A DNA stretch of 64,000 nucleotides from Diplonema papillatum (GCA_030068145.1 JAPJBO010001149.1:1-64000), one strand, 5' to 3'. Numbered from the stretch's first letter, positions 44,601 through 56,254 are shown. Numbers and translations are program-made. Notes: generated by a model from the sequence alone, not told the origin.

Positions 44601-44879
44601 CCCTATCCTCGTAGGTTTTTCCATCACCTTCGGTCTTACACTAGCGGGGATTTGCTTCACCCGTAGGTCAGGAAACGTCGTCCACTGATGGCTGCCACGC
44701 CGTTGTCCGCCGCGAGAATTTTTTTCGACGAATTGTGAATTCTCAAAAACATAGGATAATACAGGGGGTCTTTTGCGCACCTCAAATGCGCAAGAAAAAA
44801 AAATATATATATAAATTCGTGTCCGGATCTTGTGTCAAGGTGTACTCCAGTACACACAGGAACTATGGGTGGGGCTCCG

Positions 44880-44955
44880 GGTGTGCATGGGAGGGAGGGC
44901 CGGCGGAAGGTTGCGGAGGGTCGAGGGCGGTTGCGGAGGGTCGAGGAGGGTCGGC
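44880..44955. repeat. GGTTGCGGAGGGTCGAGG short tandem
   Basis: Three to four imperfect copies of TTGCGGAGGGTCGAGG within 75 bp of GC-rich intron. No coding support on either strand. Confidence 0.55.
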
Positions 44956-45740
44956 AGAGTACGCACGTTGAAGAGCTCCCGCGTGTGCTCGTCGAACTGG
45001 CTCGGATCAAGCCTGATTCAGCCTCTCCGACCTTTACAGACTATGCTGTGAAGTTCGTGGTAGCTCCACAGGCTAGGAAAGTTGTTGTCGCTGTATCCAG
45101 AGGCCGTGTGTTCTGCCTTTGTGAACCCTTGCCCGCCGTGAATGCCATGAGTACTGCCCTCTTCCACCATCTTGGATAGACACGCCTCACGCTCGCACCA
45201 CCCGAAACCGAAACGACCCATGACCCCAAGAGCTGCGCCTCCCGCTGTGCCCGAATACACCCCGCTTTCTAATAACTATTGTCTAATCAGGTTTGAAGGC
45301 GTATGTAAGCTCTGCCCACAGTCGCAAACTGGGACCAGTCAGAGGTACTTTTTAACAAGAACATCCTCCTCTATCGGAAACAAGCATTTGCTTTTGTGTG
45401 ACATTTCAAAAATTTCCGCGCCTGCGGCGCAGACATAAATTGCATCTGTCTCTGCAGTAGGTGGTCGGGGCATAGCTAGTTCCCTGTCCCCAAAAAGGTC
45501 GAGTGCCTGTCCAAGAGCCTGGACAAGAAATGCCCCTCCAAAAAATAAAATAATTCGTCCACAAATTGCATGGCCATAAAATAGAATTCCGCAAATTATA
45601 TTTTAAAGAGGATTAAGCTTATCGGAAGCACTTAAGTCGGGAAAATATATATCGGAACTGCTTCCGTTATATATTTTTTTGCTTCCGTTATATATTTTCT
45701 GCTTCCGCTATATATTTTCCAGCTTCCGTTATATATTTTT

Positions 45741-47790
45741 TGAGCCAATTCACCTACCCCCCCTGAAAGCGACTTGAGCTCGATTACACTCGATTACGCG
45801 TCGATTACACTCGATTACACTCGACGAGCAATCGAAGAAGAAGCGAAGCACCAAACGCGCGCCTGAGCGCGACGATCAAGACGAGCTAAAGAGGCGAAAG
45901 CATGACACATCACGTGCGAAGAGATAACCGCGCCGTCGGCGATGCAGATTATCGCCACAGATTCTTTGCATTCTAATCCAAACGATTACACTCGATTACG
46001 ATCGATTACAATCGATCAGCTTTTGGTGAATTGGGGGGGTACTGTAACAATTGATTAAACACACAGCACTCAGCCAATCCTGATTAGCTGATGCAACGTG
46101 TCTATTATCGAGCCTTCTTCTGGGGCTAAAGATGCTGATAGCACGATCATCGAATATCGAACAAAAAGAAGCATATTCGTCTGAAAAAAGGATGTAGCCA
46201 GGCAGTGCAGCAGGGGACGAGGAAGTTCGGACTGACTTGTGGAAGCAGGTTGTCGAGTGCATAGGGGCTCGGGTACCCGTTTTCCCGTATTAGCAACCTT
46301 TGCAATTTAGCGCAGCTAATACTCGAGCCTTTTGGCATTCCCTGCGGGGCAGTTCCAGGCGATAGGGCAAGCGCTTGGCAGACACCCTGTCCTCGAAGAT
46401 GTCAAGTTTCTGTTAGTGGGTTCGATCTCCCTGGCGACAACAAGGCGGTTGAAAACGGAGGCTAATCTCACCTTTAGGCACTGCAATGTCACGCATGCCA
46501 TTGTCAGACGCTACCGTCTGGCATTGCGCAATTCGTGCCATAGTCGTTGGGGGTATTGGCAAGGGGGTTCAGTGGACACTCATCTGTTGGCTCCTCGTTA
46601 CTGCCCACGTAGGTTCCGGGAGGTCTGCTTGGCTGCACGCGGCTTGTGGTGTTGCTTCGTTCTTGAACTTTTTCTTCGGCTTCATGCGGTTCATCGTCCC
46701 GGCCTGCCCCTGGTACACGACTCGTCTCGTCTCCGTAGCTCGTCTATCCTGCTTCACTTCGTGCTTCCATCGAGCCTACTTGCGCTGTCACATTCCGATG
46801 GGTAGTGCGTCTGCGGGAGGAACCTGCCGTTATTGTGGCTGACACACCCTGTCCCTGCGGCCTTCATCGCTGTCTGCTCTCGTGCGGCCACTGTGGGGCA
46901 TGATTCCGCCTCGGATCCTCGGTTGTGCTCCTTAGCTGGATCGCTAGCTCGATAAGAAGAGCTGGTGTGTGGGCACAAGCGAATGTGGTTGCGGTTGCGG
47001 GCCGGCCGGCGTGACTGCGAGCAGACAGGCTGCATGCGCGTGGGCCCAATCGCGCCATTCACGCGGTACTCCAAAGGCCTAATCGGGCCGGGCCGGCACA
47101 TACAGATTGCGACCGGGGCCAGCGTCGCACCTCGGTCTCGTCCCTTACAGCCGGAGCACGTGGCTCTCCCCAAGCCTCTGGGAAGGTGGCGGAGCTGGGA
47201 AGACGCGAGAGAAAACCAAAGTAGCGGCGGCCGACCTCTGTCTGCAAGCACGTCTCTGGCAGGGCAGTCGGCACCAAACGGAGCACAGTACCTCTTCCAA
47301 AGCAGTCGGCTGAAGCGGAGCACAGTCAATGGGCATTCAGAGAGTGCAAAGCATGTCTCTTGTAGGGCAGTGGGCAGCGGGCTTTGAGGGAAAGGTCAGC
47401 GCGGTAGCGATGACCAGGAGAACACATACAGATGGGTGGGGAGAGGCCCTGGGACTAAGGCGTGACTACCCCCGTCCCTGTCCCTCCCAGGGCGCCACCC
47501 CGAATCTAGCCTGGCTCCACCACGGTGAAGGCCCACACCTGCGGTTTCCGTCCCTCGTATGCTTGTGCTTGGCACTTCTTGGGCCAGACAGTGGTCAACA
47601 TGGTCGCTCATGGGTCAGCCAGGGGTCCACCAGTGGTCGAACCCAAAATACTAGTGTCAATTTCGATCACACTCTACAACGCTCGACTACACTCTACTAC
47701 ACTCTACTACACTCGATTACACTCTACTACACTCGATTACACTATATTACACTCGATTACGCTCGATCAGGGGGTGGGTGAATTGGCTCA
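45741..47790. mobile_element. TIR element nested in the Mutator-like element
   Basis: 2050 bp with inverted tips TGAGCCAATTCACC.ACCCCC (24 bp, about 22 matching). Subterminal arrays on both sides are built from ACTCGATTACACTCGATTAC (45775-45835 and 47660-47770). The interior (46330-47500) has coding-like fragments, including a frame ending ADTPCPCGLHRCLLSCGHCG near 46905. No transposase could be named. It interrupts an array of the outer element, giving the relative age. Confidence 0.8.
46332..46911 (+). other. coding-like remnants inside the nested element
   Basis: Frames with QAIGQALGRHPVLEDVKFLL and, near the end, SIEPTCAVTFRWVVRLREEP followed by a Cys/His cluster CPCG...C...CGHCG and TGA. 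The frames change several times. Likely a decayed transposon protein; family unknown. Confidence 0.35.
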
Positions 47791-48032
47791 TTTTTCCCAG
47801 CTTCCGTTATATATTTTCCAGCTTCCGTTATATATTTTCCAGCTTCCGTTATATATTTTCCAGCTTCCGCTATATATTTTCCAGCTTCCATTATATATGC
47901 TATGTTGCTGATAAAGATTGGAGTGTTTCCATAAGTCACCACACAGAAATGCAGGCCCAAAGTCACCGGAGAAAGCCTAACTAGATAACGAAGAAAGCCT
48001 AACTAGAGAAACAAAAGAGGAACAGCAACAAG

Positions 48033-49262
48033 ATGGAAAGGCAACGAGACGCATTTGGAAACCCCCGATAGCAAAATCAGCAGCAGCTTCCGCACCAGCT
48101 GGAACTTCCGCAGTTTCAGCACCCGCAGCAGTTTCAGCACCAGCAACTTCCGCATCAGCTTCACCAGGCACAGTACCACCCGCAGCAGTTTCAGCACCCG
48201 CAGCACCACCAGCCGCACCAGCACCAGCAGCATTTTCAGCCCCAGACTGTGCAGTACCAGCACAGTCCGTACTCCTACCCGGCGGGTTATCCGGGTTACT
48301 ACAACCCAGTGCCCTCCTACGGTCCGGGTGCCTATATGGACGCACCATACAACCCGCATCCAGACGCACCGCGAGGCGCAACCTCTGGGCACGTGCGATC
48401 AGCACAGCATCAGGCCGCACCACGGGCAGAAAGAGCAGCCCCACCAGCGGCCAGGGAGGTGCAGGCGCAGCATCGGGACGCACCACGAGCAGAAGAAGCA
48501 GCCCCACCAGCTGCCGGGCTGCAAGCACAGCATCGGGACGCACCGCAAGCAGAAGGAGCAGCCCCCCCAGATGCAGGGCAGCAGGTCGCAGCAGCGGAAG
48601 CAGAAGACGTGACGATGGGCGGGGTGAAAAGTGAGGATTGCTTCGCGAAGTGGGAAGACTGCAGGGGGCTCTCCTCAGCCACGCGAGCAAAACAGGGAGA
48701 TTCTTTAAGAAGGTCTTCTCTAGCGAAGTTCGAGGTCAATGGAAGGTGAGGTGTTGTGATGCGGCGTGCAGCTGGACAGTTATGGCGAAGAAAGAGTCTA
48801 TTGAGGTTGGGCACCAGGTCAAGGTAGTGAGCGTAGGCAAGGGGGCCGTTTGGAAGCAACACACATCGTTGCTTAGCACCACATGGGGTAGCCTCTGCCC
48901 GAAAGACGCTGCAGGCAGACCACGAGACGTCGCTCTCGTATACTGCAGTGCAGCGCCTGCAGCAGAAGGCGCAGCGGGTGGAAATGGAAGAATTCGCCCG
49001 CGAATACGGGCTTGTGCGGCCCTATTTGCGTGCCATTGCAGACGCAAACCCGGGGAGCGTGTGGAGTGTAACCCCTGGTCCCCCAGACAACGACAGCGAA
49101 CCGGTGCACTTCAAGTGCGCCTTCCTGGCCCTCGCCAGCTCAAAGAGGGCTCTTGCCGGGGCTCTCCCCCAGATCTTCTTGGATGGAACCGCGCTGCATG
49201 GTGGTTTCGGGGGTGTGGCCTTAGTGGCCTACGCCCACCGGAACATCGTTCCGTTGTGTGCC
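48033..49262 (+). pseudogene. Mutator-like transposase, truncated
   Basis: Begins in the left TIR with MERQRDAFGNPR, then Gln/His/Pro-rich low complexity and repeats of APRAEEAAPPAAGLQAQHRD. A MuDR-type zinc region follows (GQWKVRCCDAACSWTVMA), then the transposase start FLDGTALHGGFGGVALVAYA with the first catalytic Asp. A TAG interrupts codon 13 (48069-48071), where the right arm has CAG. The zinc and catalytic parts lie in different frames. The second Asp and Glu of the DDE triad are missing because the right TIR begins right after PLCAW. So it is a dead, internally deleted copy. Confidence 0.8.
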
Positions 49263-49450
49263 TGGTAAAGCTGATGCGGAAGTTGCTGCTGGTGCTGGAA
49301 CTGGTTCTGTGCCTGGTGATGCTGATGCGGAAGTTGCTGCTGGTGCTGAAACTGCTGCGGGTGCTGAAACTGCGGAAGTTGCAGCTGGTGCGGAAGCTGC
49401 TGCTGATTTTGCTGTCGGGGGTTTCCAGATGCGTCTCGTTGCCTTTCCAT
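49229..49450 (-). other. second copy of the transposase start in the right TIR
   Basis: The minus strand reads MERQRDASGNPRQQNQQQLP, then Gln/His-rich sequence, the same start as at 48033 but open. It runs inward into the transposase region and ends near HNGTMFRWA. Confidence 0.75.
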
Positions 49451-50178
49451 CTTGTTGCTGTTCCTCTTTTGTTTCTCTAGTTAGGCTTTCTTCGTTATCT
49501 AGTTAGGCTTTCTCCGGTGACTTTGGGCCTGCATTTCTGTGTGGTGACTTATGGAAACACTCCAATCTTTATCAGAACATAGCATATATAATGGAAGCTG
49601 GAAAATATATAGCGGAAGCTGGAAAATATATAACGGAAGCTGGAAAATATATAACGGAAGCTGGAAAATATATAACGGAAGCTGGAAAATATATAACGGA
49701 AGCTGGAAAATATATAACGGAAGCTGGAAAATATATAACGGAAGCTGGAAAATATATAACGGAAGCAGAAAAAATATATAACGGAAGCTGGGAAAAATAT
49801 ATAACGGAAGCAGCTTCCGTTATATATTTTCCCGACTTAAGTGCTTCCCTTATGGTTTTAAGTCCGTATTTTAAATTACAGGGCCATAAATTGTCAGGGG
49901 GGACAAAGCCTTCAGGCCAAAAAACGTCCAGATGCGCAAAACACCCGTTTTTGGCCAAAATCACGTCTCTGTATTATGCACTGCTCAAAAATACCACAAA
50001 AGTTTTTTCACCAAAATACCACAAAACTTGCACTCTAAAAAAAACGGTAGAGAAATGTCCGGGATGTGGCCTGCCCCAGATAAGTGGGATAGCTCGCTAG
50101 AGCGGTTAATTTGAGAATTTCAAATTTACCAAACCTCTAGACTCGGATAATAACAGTTATTTGACACACGTCTGGTGG

Positions 50179-50236
50179 ACGGAATACTCCTTCGAGTCAT
50201 CTTCTTCGAAGAAGACTCGAAGGAGTATTCCGTCTC
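50179..50236. repeat. perfect 21-bp-arm hairpin
   Basis: GACGGAATACTCCTTCGAGTC and its reverse complement flank CTTCTTCGAAGAA. The core TTCTTCGAAGAAGACT also occurs at 3650 and 3990. Confidence 0.85.
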
Positions 50237-50529
50237 AACATTAAACAACCAAGATTTCCGCTTGTCGAACGGTTGTATCGTTTCCCTTGAGAAAGCGTAA
50301 ACACTTTCACTTTCTGAATGTAGCGCCCCGTGGCGGTTTGTTATGAGCCACAACCCATAGCCACACCATGAGGAAGGCTGTGTGCAGTTCTCTTATCGAT
50401 GCAGATTTCCGCTGCAGATTCTTTGCATTCTAACCCAAAACTCTTGCCGACTTTCGTGGTGCATCAACTTCCCCAGTGAACCTGTGAGTGTTCGAGCGTC
50501 CCCAATTCCCCAACACCCGATCCAAACAG

Positions 50530-50742
50530 GAGCTAACGTACGAGAGCGCAAGCTCGTCGCCGGGCATGCCTCCCTCCGATTCGTACGGCATTACGGTGCC
50601 GCCGTCGCTGATAAGCAAGAACCCCGGGCTCAATCGTTCGTCGGACAGTGCGTCGGACAAAGGGCTCAACGTCGATATCCTTACGAGCGCAGGGGACTTA
50701 AACAGCGTAGAGTTCCTCAGCGAATGGTTCGACCGAAAGTAA
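50530..50742 (+). CDS. probable last exon of the myotubularin gene
   Basis: The acceptor CCAAACAG at 50529 leads in phase 0 to ELTYESASSSPGMPPSDSYG and ISKNPGLNRSSDSASDKGLN, ending EWFDRK and TAA. The block is clearly coding and too short to be a gene, and its phase matches the open donor at 43993. The implied intron is 6.5 kb and contains the nested Mutator-like element. It could instead end another gene; no alternative upstream exon is seen. Confidence 0.5.
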   Translation, partial: ELTYESASSSPGMPPSDSYGITVPPSLISKNPGLNRSSDSASDKGLNVDILTSAGDLNSVEFLSEWFDRK

Positions 50743-51364
50743 AGGCGCACCCACTCGGCTCGGATCCAAGGCGCTGCTGATGGGCTCCTCGCAGCCCTCG
50801 CGGTCCTTTGCTGCTTTGTTGCTCCCGGGGACCTATAGTATGGGCCTCCATCCAACCCAAGGAAAAGCGAACCAAAACTGTGCACCACGGACTCAAGCCA
50901 AAAGGGTCAAAACTACCGGCGCAATTATGTTCCCTCGTGGGATGTAAGGGGCGAAAACCCGGCTTGGAAGTGTTTCCAACAACGAAGTTGCTGCTGGGGA
51001 AAGGAAGGAAAATCTCGCGGTTGCATCCGGGCTGTCCTTTTCCCTCCAGAAAACAACCTCGGAGGTTGTCCAACACTGTGCGGCAAACAAAACGAAGCGC
51101 CTGTCTCATTCTTCTTCTCCAATCGCACCTTCGCAATTCATTCACTCGGTTGTCGCTATTTTAGCTGCGCGCGCACACGAATTCTATCTTGCCCTTCTCT
51201 CACCACAAACTAGCCTGCCCTTCACACGCCAGGCAATGCCTTCAACGGAAGGCCGTTTCTTTCTTCTATACATACCGGTGTGTGACTGAAGGGAACATTT
51301 CCGAATCAACGGCTGCACGAGGAGGGAGGAAAGAAAGAAAGAAGAGAAGAAGAAAAAAGAAAAA

Positions 51365-51610
51365 GGCTGCCGGGTCCAGGAACGTGACGGTCAACCACAG
51401 CTAGCAAAGCTTGAGTCGGAGGCAGCACAGTGTCACAACCCCGTCCGCTCTGCCCTGCGGCTGACCGTCTCGACGAGCTTGTGTTCAACGCGAGCGCCAA
51501 GCCCCAAGGTGCGCCACGCCTTGATGCTTTAGTTGGGAAATCGGTAGCCACTTGACCCGTAGGCCCGTGGCTCTGCAGTACCGCCGAACACGTGAAGCGG
51601 CTTTCCCTGG
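51365..51610 (+). repeat. dispersed repeat family D, copy 3
   Basis: GGGTCCAGGAACGTGACGG to CGCCGAACACGTGAAG, about 90% like 31957-32262, preceded by an A-rich purine stretch. Confidence 0.65.
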
Positions 51611-52063
51611 TACTCTGGAGCGACCCTGAAAAAAAAAAAAAAAAACAAGAACAGTTTTGCCTTATAATTCTCTCAGGATCGGTTATATATGGTGGCCCTT
51701 AAGTTGACGGAGTGCAAATACTGCAGGGGGAACAGTTGAGGTGACCTTCGAGTTTGTTGCTTGCTCACGATTGCCGGAGGGAGACCTCGTGCTCCCGAAA
51801 CAAGATCGGCTGCCCCACCCCAGAAGCCCCGCTTTTGGTACTTCAACCATTGGTGCTGCACACGGCAGCCCCATGTCCACTGCTCTGCGGAGTTTACTTC
51901 GCAGATTGCCACCGTAAAAAGAAGACGAGTCAGTGCTGCCTAGCGAGTCGCAGTCACAATCAGGGCGGCCCTGAGCTTTTTTTTAACTGACTGCTCCAGT
52001 GCTCCCGCTAACCTCACTTTTAGTGAGGAAACCCAAAAACCTGGGCAAGGCTTTTTTTTTTCT

Positions 52064-53970
52064 TAAGGGCAGACTATTTTTTTTTTTTTTTTTTGATCCG
52101 CGTCCTAGCGCGCGGAAGATTTTGGGAAACCGTGGAAAAAAAAAATAGTTGAAAAAAAAGAAAATTCTTTTTCGCCGTGGGAAGGGCACAACAGGGTGCC
52201 ATGAAGCGCGGACTCCAGGTGGTCACTGAAGTCCGCGCTTCGGCTACGGAAACACCAAGCCCCGCTCGTGGGGCCAACAACGACACGTCAGCGGAACGCC
52301 TCTGTTGCTGCAGCACCACGAAAGTTGTGACGCCGGCAAAGCACACCCGACACAGACCGAGGACAAACCGGAGAACCCGCTCCGCCTGCCGACGCGCCTT
52401 CCCGGGTGAGAGAAAGTACAGCCTTCAGCAGTTTCACCTTGACTAAGTGAGTGTTGCATACTGACGCAAAAACAGGGCACAAGCAAAGGAAAGGGACGTG
52501 TTGTGTTTTTTCGCCATCGATGTTGAGATTGGTGCAGTGAAGGATTGACACCTTCTTGAGATCAACGACCTGTCGTTAGATGTTTCAGCAGATCATAAAA
52601 GACCGTGATTGCCCAGCGCCGTACCGCCGACATCCCCCGGTGCGCCCTTCAGAACCTGCAAGAACAAGAAAGTAGCCTGAGAAATGTGTTGACCTTGCCG
52701 TGGGTCGCAGAGCTAAGGTATTCTCAGCATCCAATGCACGAAACTGCAGGAAGTGAGAGACGTGGTGTGCACCCGTATCGTCACGCGGCAAGCGCAAAAC
52801 CAACAGCGCAAGCACGCAGTGCGGGAGTCCCATCCAGAAACCGTGTTTGCGACTGGGAGCAGTCCACCGTGAAGGCGGAGGGGTCTTCTTCTTGGGGAGA
52901 GCTGGAAGGGAAATCCGTCGAGGCAATTCGAGCCGTTTTCATTGGACACCGTGCCCGGCCTCTCTGACGATCGCCGTGCTCGGTTCAAGCAGATCCAAGG
53001 GGTAAGGACGAGTTTCCCCTTCGGTGTCCACAAATACAACGCTGGGGCAAGAGCTTGGTATTCAAGCTGCCACCGAGCGACCGCCGCCTACAGGAGGATG
53101 TCGTCAAGGCGTTCAAGTCGTGCATCGGGACGGGGAAAAGGTTCCACACCCGGGCCACGAGGATGAAGTTCGTCGAGGTCTGGAAGTCATCTGGGGTTCC
53201 GCGTACCATCCTCAAGACGATGAAAATGTGGAGATGCGAACCCCCTGCGCACACCTACCGAAAGCCACCTGGCTGAACTCCTCACAACTGATTTCACTCC
53301 TGAGGAGTTCAGTGAGGTTGCATTCCGAATCTCGACAAAAGACGCGCTTTCGTCGTCCAAATACGACGGCTGGGCCGCGTTCTTGAGGAGTGCGGTACTG
53401 TCGTGGACGAGAGGCGTCATGGAGAAGTTTCACGCCCCACGTTTGAGGCCCCCGCAAGCATCCGGCTTCTCATGGAAGAAGTGCAGAAGCGGCTTCCGGC
53501 CGATGCCCACGTCCCGTCCGAAACGTGGGTACGATACCAATTCTGGCCGAGTACGTCGAACAGCACGGTTGCTGCCAGGTACACAATGGTATTCGCGAGG
53601 CAGTCGCATACACAGCGCAAGGCCCACGACTAGACGCCCACTACTGTCGGTGGCAGCAGCTCTACGCTGAAGGCTCACCTAGTCCCTCCGTACAACAAAA
53701 GCCTGAGCACAAGCAGACGACGGTTATTTCCCAGTGCAAAAAGTCGCCGAAGAAGCAAAGTGAGGGGCGCGTACCCCTCCGGCCCCCCACCCCCCGACCG
53801 CTTGCCACCAAGACCACCCCCCTCCACACAGGAACCCACAGGCCAGGTGACCTGCCAAACTATTTTTTTTTAAAAAAAACTATTTTTTTTTTTGCGCGCG
53901 CGCGCGCGCGGAAAATTTTCAGGGTCGGGGGACGCGGATCAAAAAATAAAAATAGTCTGCCCTAAGTGGG
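52064..53970. mobile_element. 1.9 kb TIR DNA transposon, TAA duplication
   Basis: Left tip TAAGGGCAGACTATTTTT, then a T run and TTGATCCGCGTCC; right tip, inverted, TTAGGGCAGACTATTTTT, then TTTTTTGATCCGCGTCC. Next inside each arm is a GCGCGC-rich block. TAA flanks both ends (52065 and 53963 region), which would suit the PIF/Harbinger superfamily, but no diagnostic transposase motif confirms it. The interior is coding on the + strand. Confidence 0.7.
52201..53690 (+). pseudogene. decayed protein gene of the 1.9 kb transposon
   Basis: Successive + strand frames: MKRGLQVVTEVRASATETPS; then RRTADIPRCALQNLQEQESS to GELEGKSVEAIRAVFIGH; then VPGLSDDRRARFKQIQG; FKLPPSDRRLQEDVVKAFKS; ELLTTDFTPEEFSEVAFRIS; and SIRLLMEEVQKRLPADAHVP, SETWVRYQFWPSTSNST, ending with a HYCRWQQLYAE stretch. 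At least four frame changes separate them. The pattern WVRYQFWP ... DxHY looks like a conserved core, but I cannot assign it to a named transposase. Confidence 0.5.
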
Positions 53971-54471
53971 ATAAACACGCAGTCATTTTCCCTCAGGTTT
54001 TATTGTCGCAAACGAATCCCCGTGTGCATCGGGCGGCGCACACGGAACCAAGCGCCCATGCGTGCCTCAAGCTCATCTGACAATCGATACATAACCTCAT
54101 CAAATTACCGCACGAACGTATCAGGTTACCACACAACGCAAGCACACTCTCTTCGGTAGCTCCGGTCAGTTGACCTCCGCCGGGTTAAAAAAGTAGGCTC
54201 TCGCGTTTGGTGCAGGCAATTAGCTTCTGTTGCAGGGGGGCACCCAGTCTTCCAACTGGGCTCCGGTTACGGTACCAACGCGAACGAGGACAGTGATGGA
54301 AAGCTGCAAAGCACTCTGAAAAGAGGGGGTTATAAGTCCCTGAAACCGATGCGTGGTAAAGAGTTGGAGATGCGTTCAAATCTCAATCATTGCTTCTCAT
54401 TGTGGCTTGTGTTTGAGACGTCCAGACTGATTCGCATCGTCCAAGCTTCTGTTGCGAGACGGCTGCCTCAG

Positions 54472-54641
54472 TTTTGCTTACTGATGATGATCATCCGTTA
54501 CTTTGCGAGATTCGAAGACTTGATGCTGATGGCATTGAGAGGCAGAATGCTCTGCCTGATACGCCGCTATCTACCCGACTAGTCCTTGTGGTTCTTGCAT
54601 TTTACAGCAGATTTGCCTCGGGCTGTTCCGGAATCTGGCAG
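54472..54641 (+). other. candidate exon ending CAG/GTGAGC
   Basis: 170 bp after TGCCTCAG, open in phase 1: LLTDDDHPLLCEIRRLDADG, IERQNALPDTPLSTRLVLVV, then LAFYSRFASGCSGIWQ. Good acceptor and donor and coding-like, but no family is recognised and no partner exon found. Confidence 0.3.
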
Positions 54642-55010
54642 GTGAGCAGCACATTCAAACCTTCACCTCACCTGTTCGGCGGTACTGCAGAGCCACGGGC
54701 CTACTGGTCAAGTGGCTACCGGTATTCGGCAAACAAAGGTATCAGGGGGGTGTGTCGTACCGTGGGGCTCGAACACTAGCCAGTACAGCCGTTGGACGGC
54801 TGACCAGCAGGCCGCAGACAAGAGTTGGTGCCAAGCCCGAGCCGAGGTTTGCACGGCTGGAGTGAGAACCTTTCTTCTTCTGCCTTCCCGTCCTTTTCCT
54901 TTTTTCTCGTTCGGCTGCTCGGGGATATTTTCTATTCCGTAAAAATAAACCAACACCAAAAATGAAACACTTAAAAATACTCGAAGAAAGAAAATAAAAA
55001 AAGAAACAGT

Positions 55011-55283
55011 TCGCTCCTGGTCCAGGAACGCGACGGTCAACCACAGCGTGCAAAGCTTGAGTCGGAGGCAGCACACAGTGCCACAACCCCGTCCGCTCTG
55101 CCCTGTGACTGACCGTCTCGACGAGCTTGTGTTCAGCGAGCGCCAAGCCCCAAACTAAAGCATCAAGGTGCGCCACGTCTTGATGCTTTAGTTTGGGATA
55201 TCGGTGCCTTGACCCGTAGGCCCGTGGCTCTGCAGTACCGCCGAACACGTGAAGCTTGGCTTCCGTTTAGCAGGTTTTCCCTG
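55011..55283 (+). repeat. dispersed repeat family D, copy 4, with new hairpin
   Basis: As the other copies, except that CAAACTAAAGCATC is inserted after CGCCAAGCCC at about 55150, making a perfect inverted repeat with TTGATGCTTTAGTTTGGG downstream. Confidence 0.75.
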
Positions 55284-55454
55284 TGGTACCTGGTCCTAAA
55301 AATACTCGAAAATAAAACACACCCGCTCCCGAAAACTGAGCCGGTTCGCCTCTCCTCCTGAATGATCGAGAATCGAGTGTAATTGCCTGGATTCGTTTGG
55401 GTTAGAATTGCAACAAATCTGCCCGATCGAACGTTGTCGAGCCTTGTAGTTTGG

Positions 55455-55708
55455 CTGGATCCAGAGCTCAGCTTGCAAAGTGGCCCAGTTTGCTGGGCAT
55501 CAGCGTACTGCTGGTATTCAGAAGGCTGGGATATACCCCTCGCATCAAGACCTGTGCTCGATGAACGGTGGTCATGGTGCCTTGCAAGTAAATCTCTTCA
55601 TCGGGATGAAAGCGCTTACGCGTACACCATACGCATACACGGGTCGACCACCGATGTTACTGTGAACAAACCAGCGTGCCCAAAGCAGGCGTTCGTCTAC
55701 AATGTGCG
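55455..55708 (+). rRNA. 18S rRNA V4-region fragment
   Basis: CTGGATCCAGAGCTCAGC, ATTCAGAAGGCTGGGATA, GCCTTGCAAGTAAATCTC and GTGCCCAAAGCAGGCGTTC read in the order expected downstream of the AAAAAGCTCGTAGTTGGAT site of SSU rRNA. It shares the first 90 bp with the inverted fragment at 62111-62290. It is bounded by family E repeat on both sides, so it is a fragment, not a gene. Confidence 0.75.
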
Positions 55709-56254
55709 AATAATCTGTGGCGATAGTCTGCTTCGCCGGCGTCGCGGTTGTCTCTTCTCGCGCGTGAGTCGTGTTTTCGCCTCTGCAACTCCTTGGCGCT
55801 TCGCTTTTCCTTCGTCTAGCGTAATCGCAGCTCAAGTCGTTTGGGTTAGAACGCAAAGAATCTGCGGCGATAATCTGCATCTGCTCTCTTTCGTGATTAC
55901 CTCAGAGCGCACCGTGTCATGTTTCCGGCGTTTGTTGAGCATCCTACGTGGTATTTGTAGAACCTCGGGTTAGGTGTATCATGGGCGTCCCGTGATCAAT
56001 TACGGACTGGAGTGTACTCTTCTTTCTGCACTGTACCTTAGAAGCTGGAGTGCCACAGGATGGTCCGAGTCACATCCGAAAAGCGGGTGTGACGCCCGCG
56101 TTCAATTCCAGCTTCAGAGGATGGACTCCACTTGACCGGACGCAGAAACGGGAAAATCCCGAGAATAGAGCTGCAGAGAGGGTGAAGGGTGGCAGTGAAA
56201 CACTCCCCCCCCCCCTGTTCCAACAACAACTACAGCCCCAAAGAAGAATACACC

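Larger units (their letters stand above)
45605..49862. mobile_element. Mutator-like element with 21-bp terminal arrays
   Basis: Arms are inverted copies. Tips share GAAGCACTTAAGTCGGGAAA; then arrays of CAGCTTCCGTTATATATTTTC (21 bp, eleven units on the right at 49585-49830); then 350-400 bp of inverted unique sequence (for example AAAGATTGGAGTGTTTCC, TCTAGTTAGGCTTTCTTCG) that reaches into the protein start. The interior encodes part of a MULE transposase. The left array is split by another TIR element at 45741-47790. The element lies in the presumed last intron of the myotubularin gene. TSDs were not found. Confidence 0.85.

Noticed and set aside
46754-47329. 191-codon minus-strand ORF in the nested element
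   Set aside because: No motif; the opposite strand has a more coding-like end (the Cys/His cluster). Neither is strong enough for a gene call.
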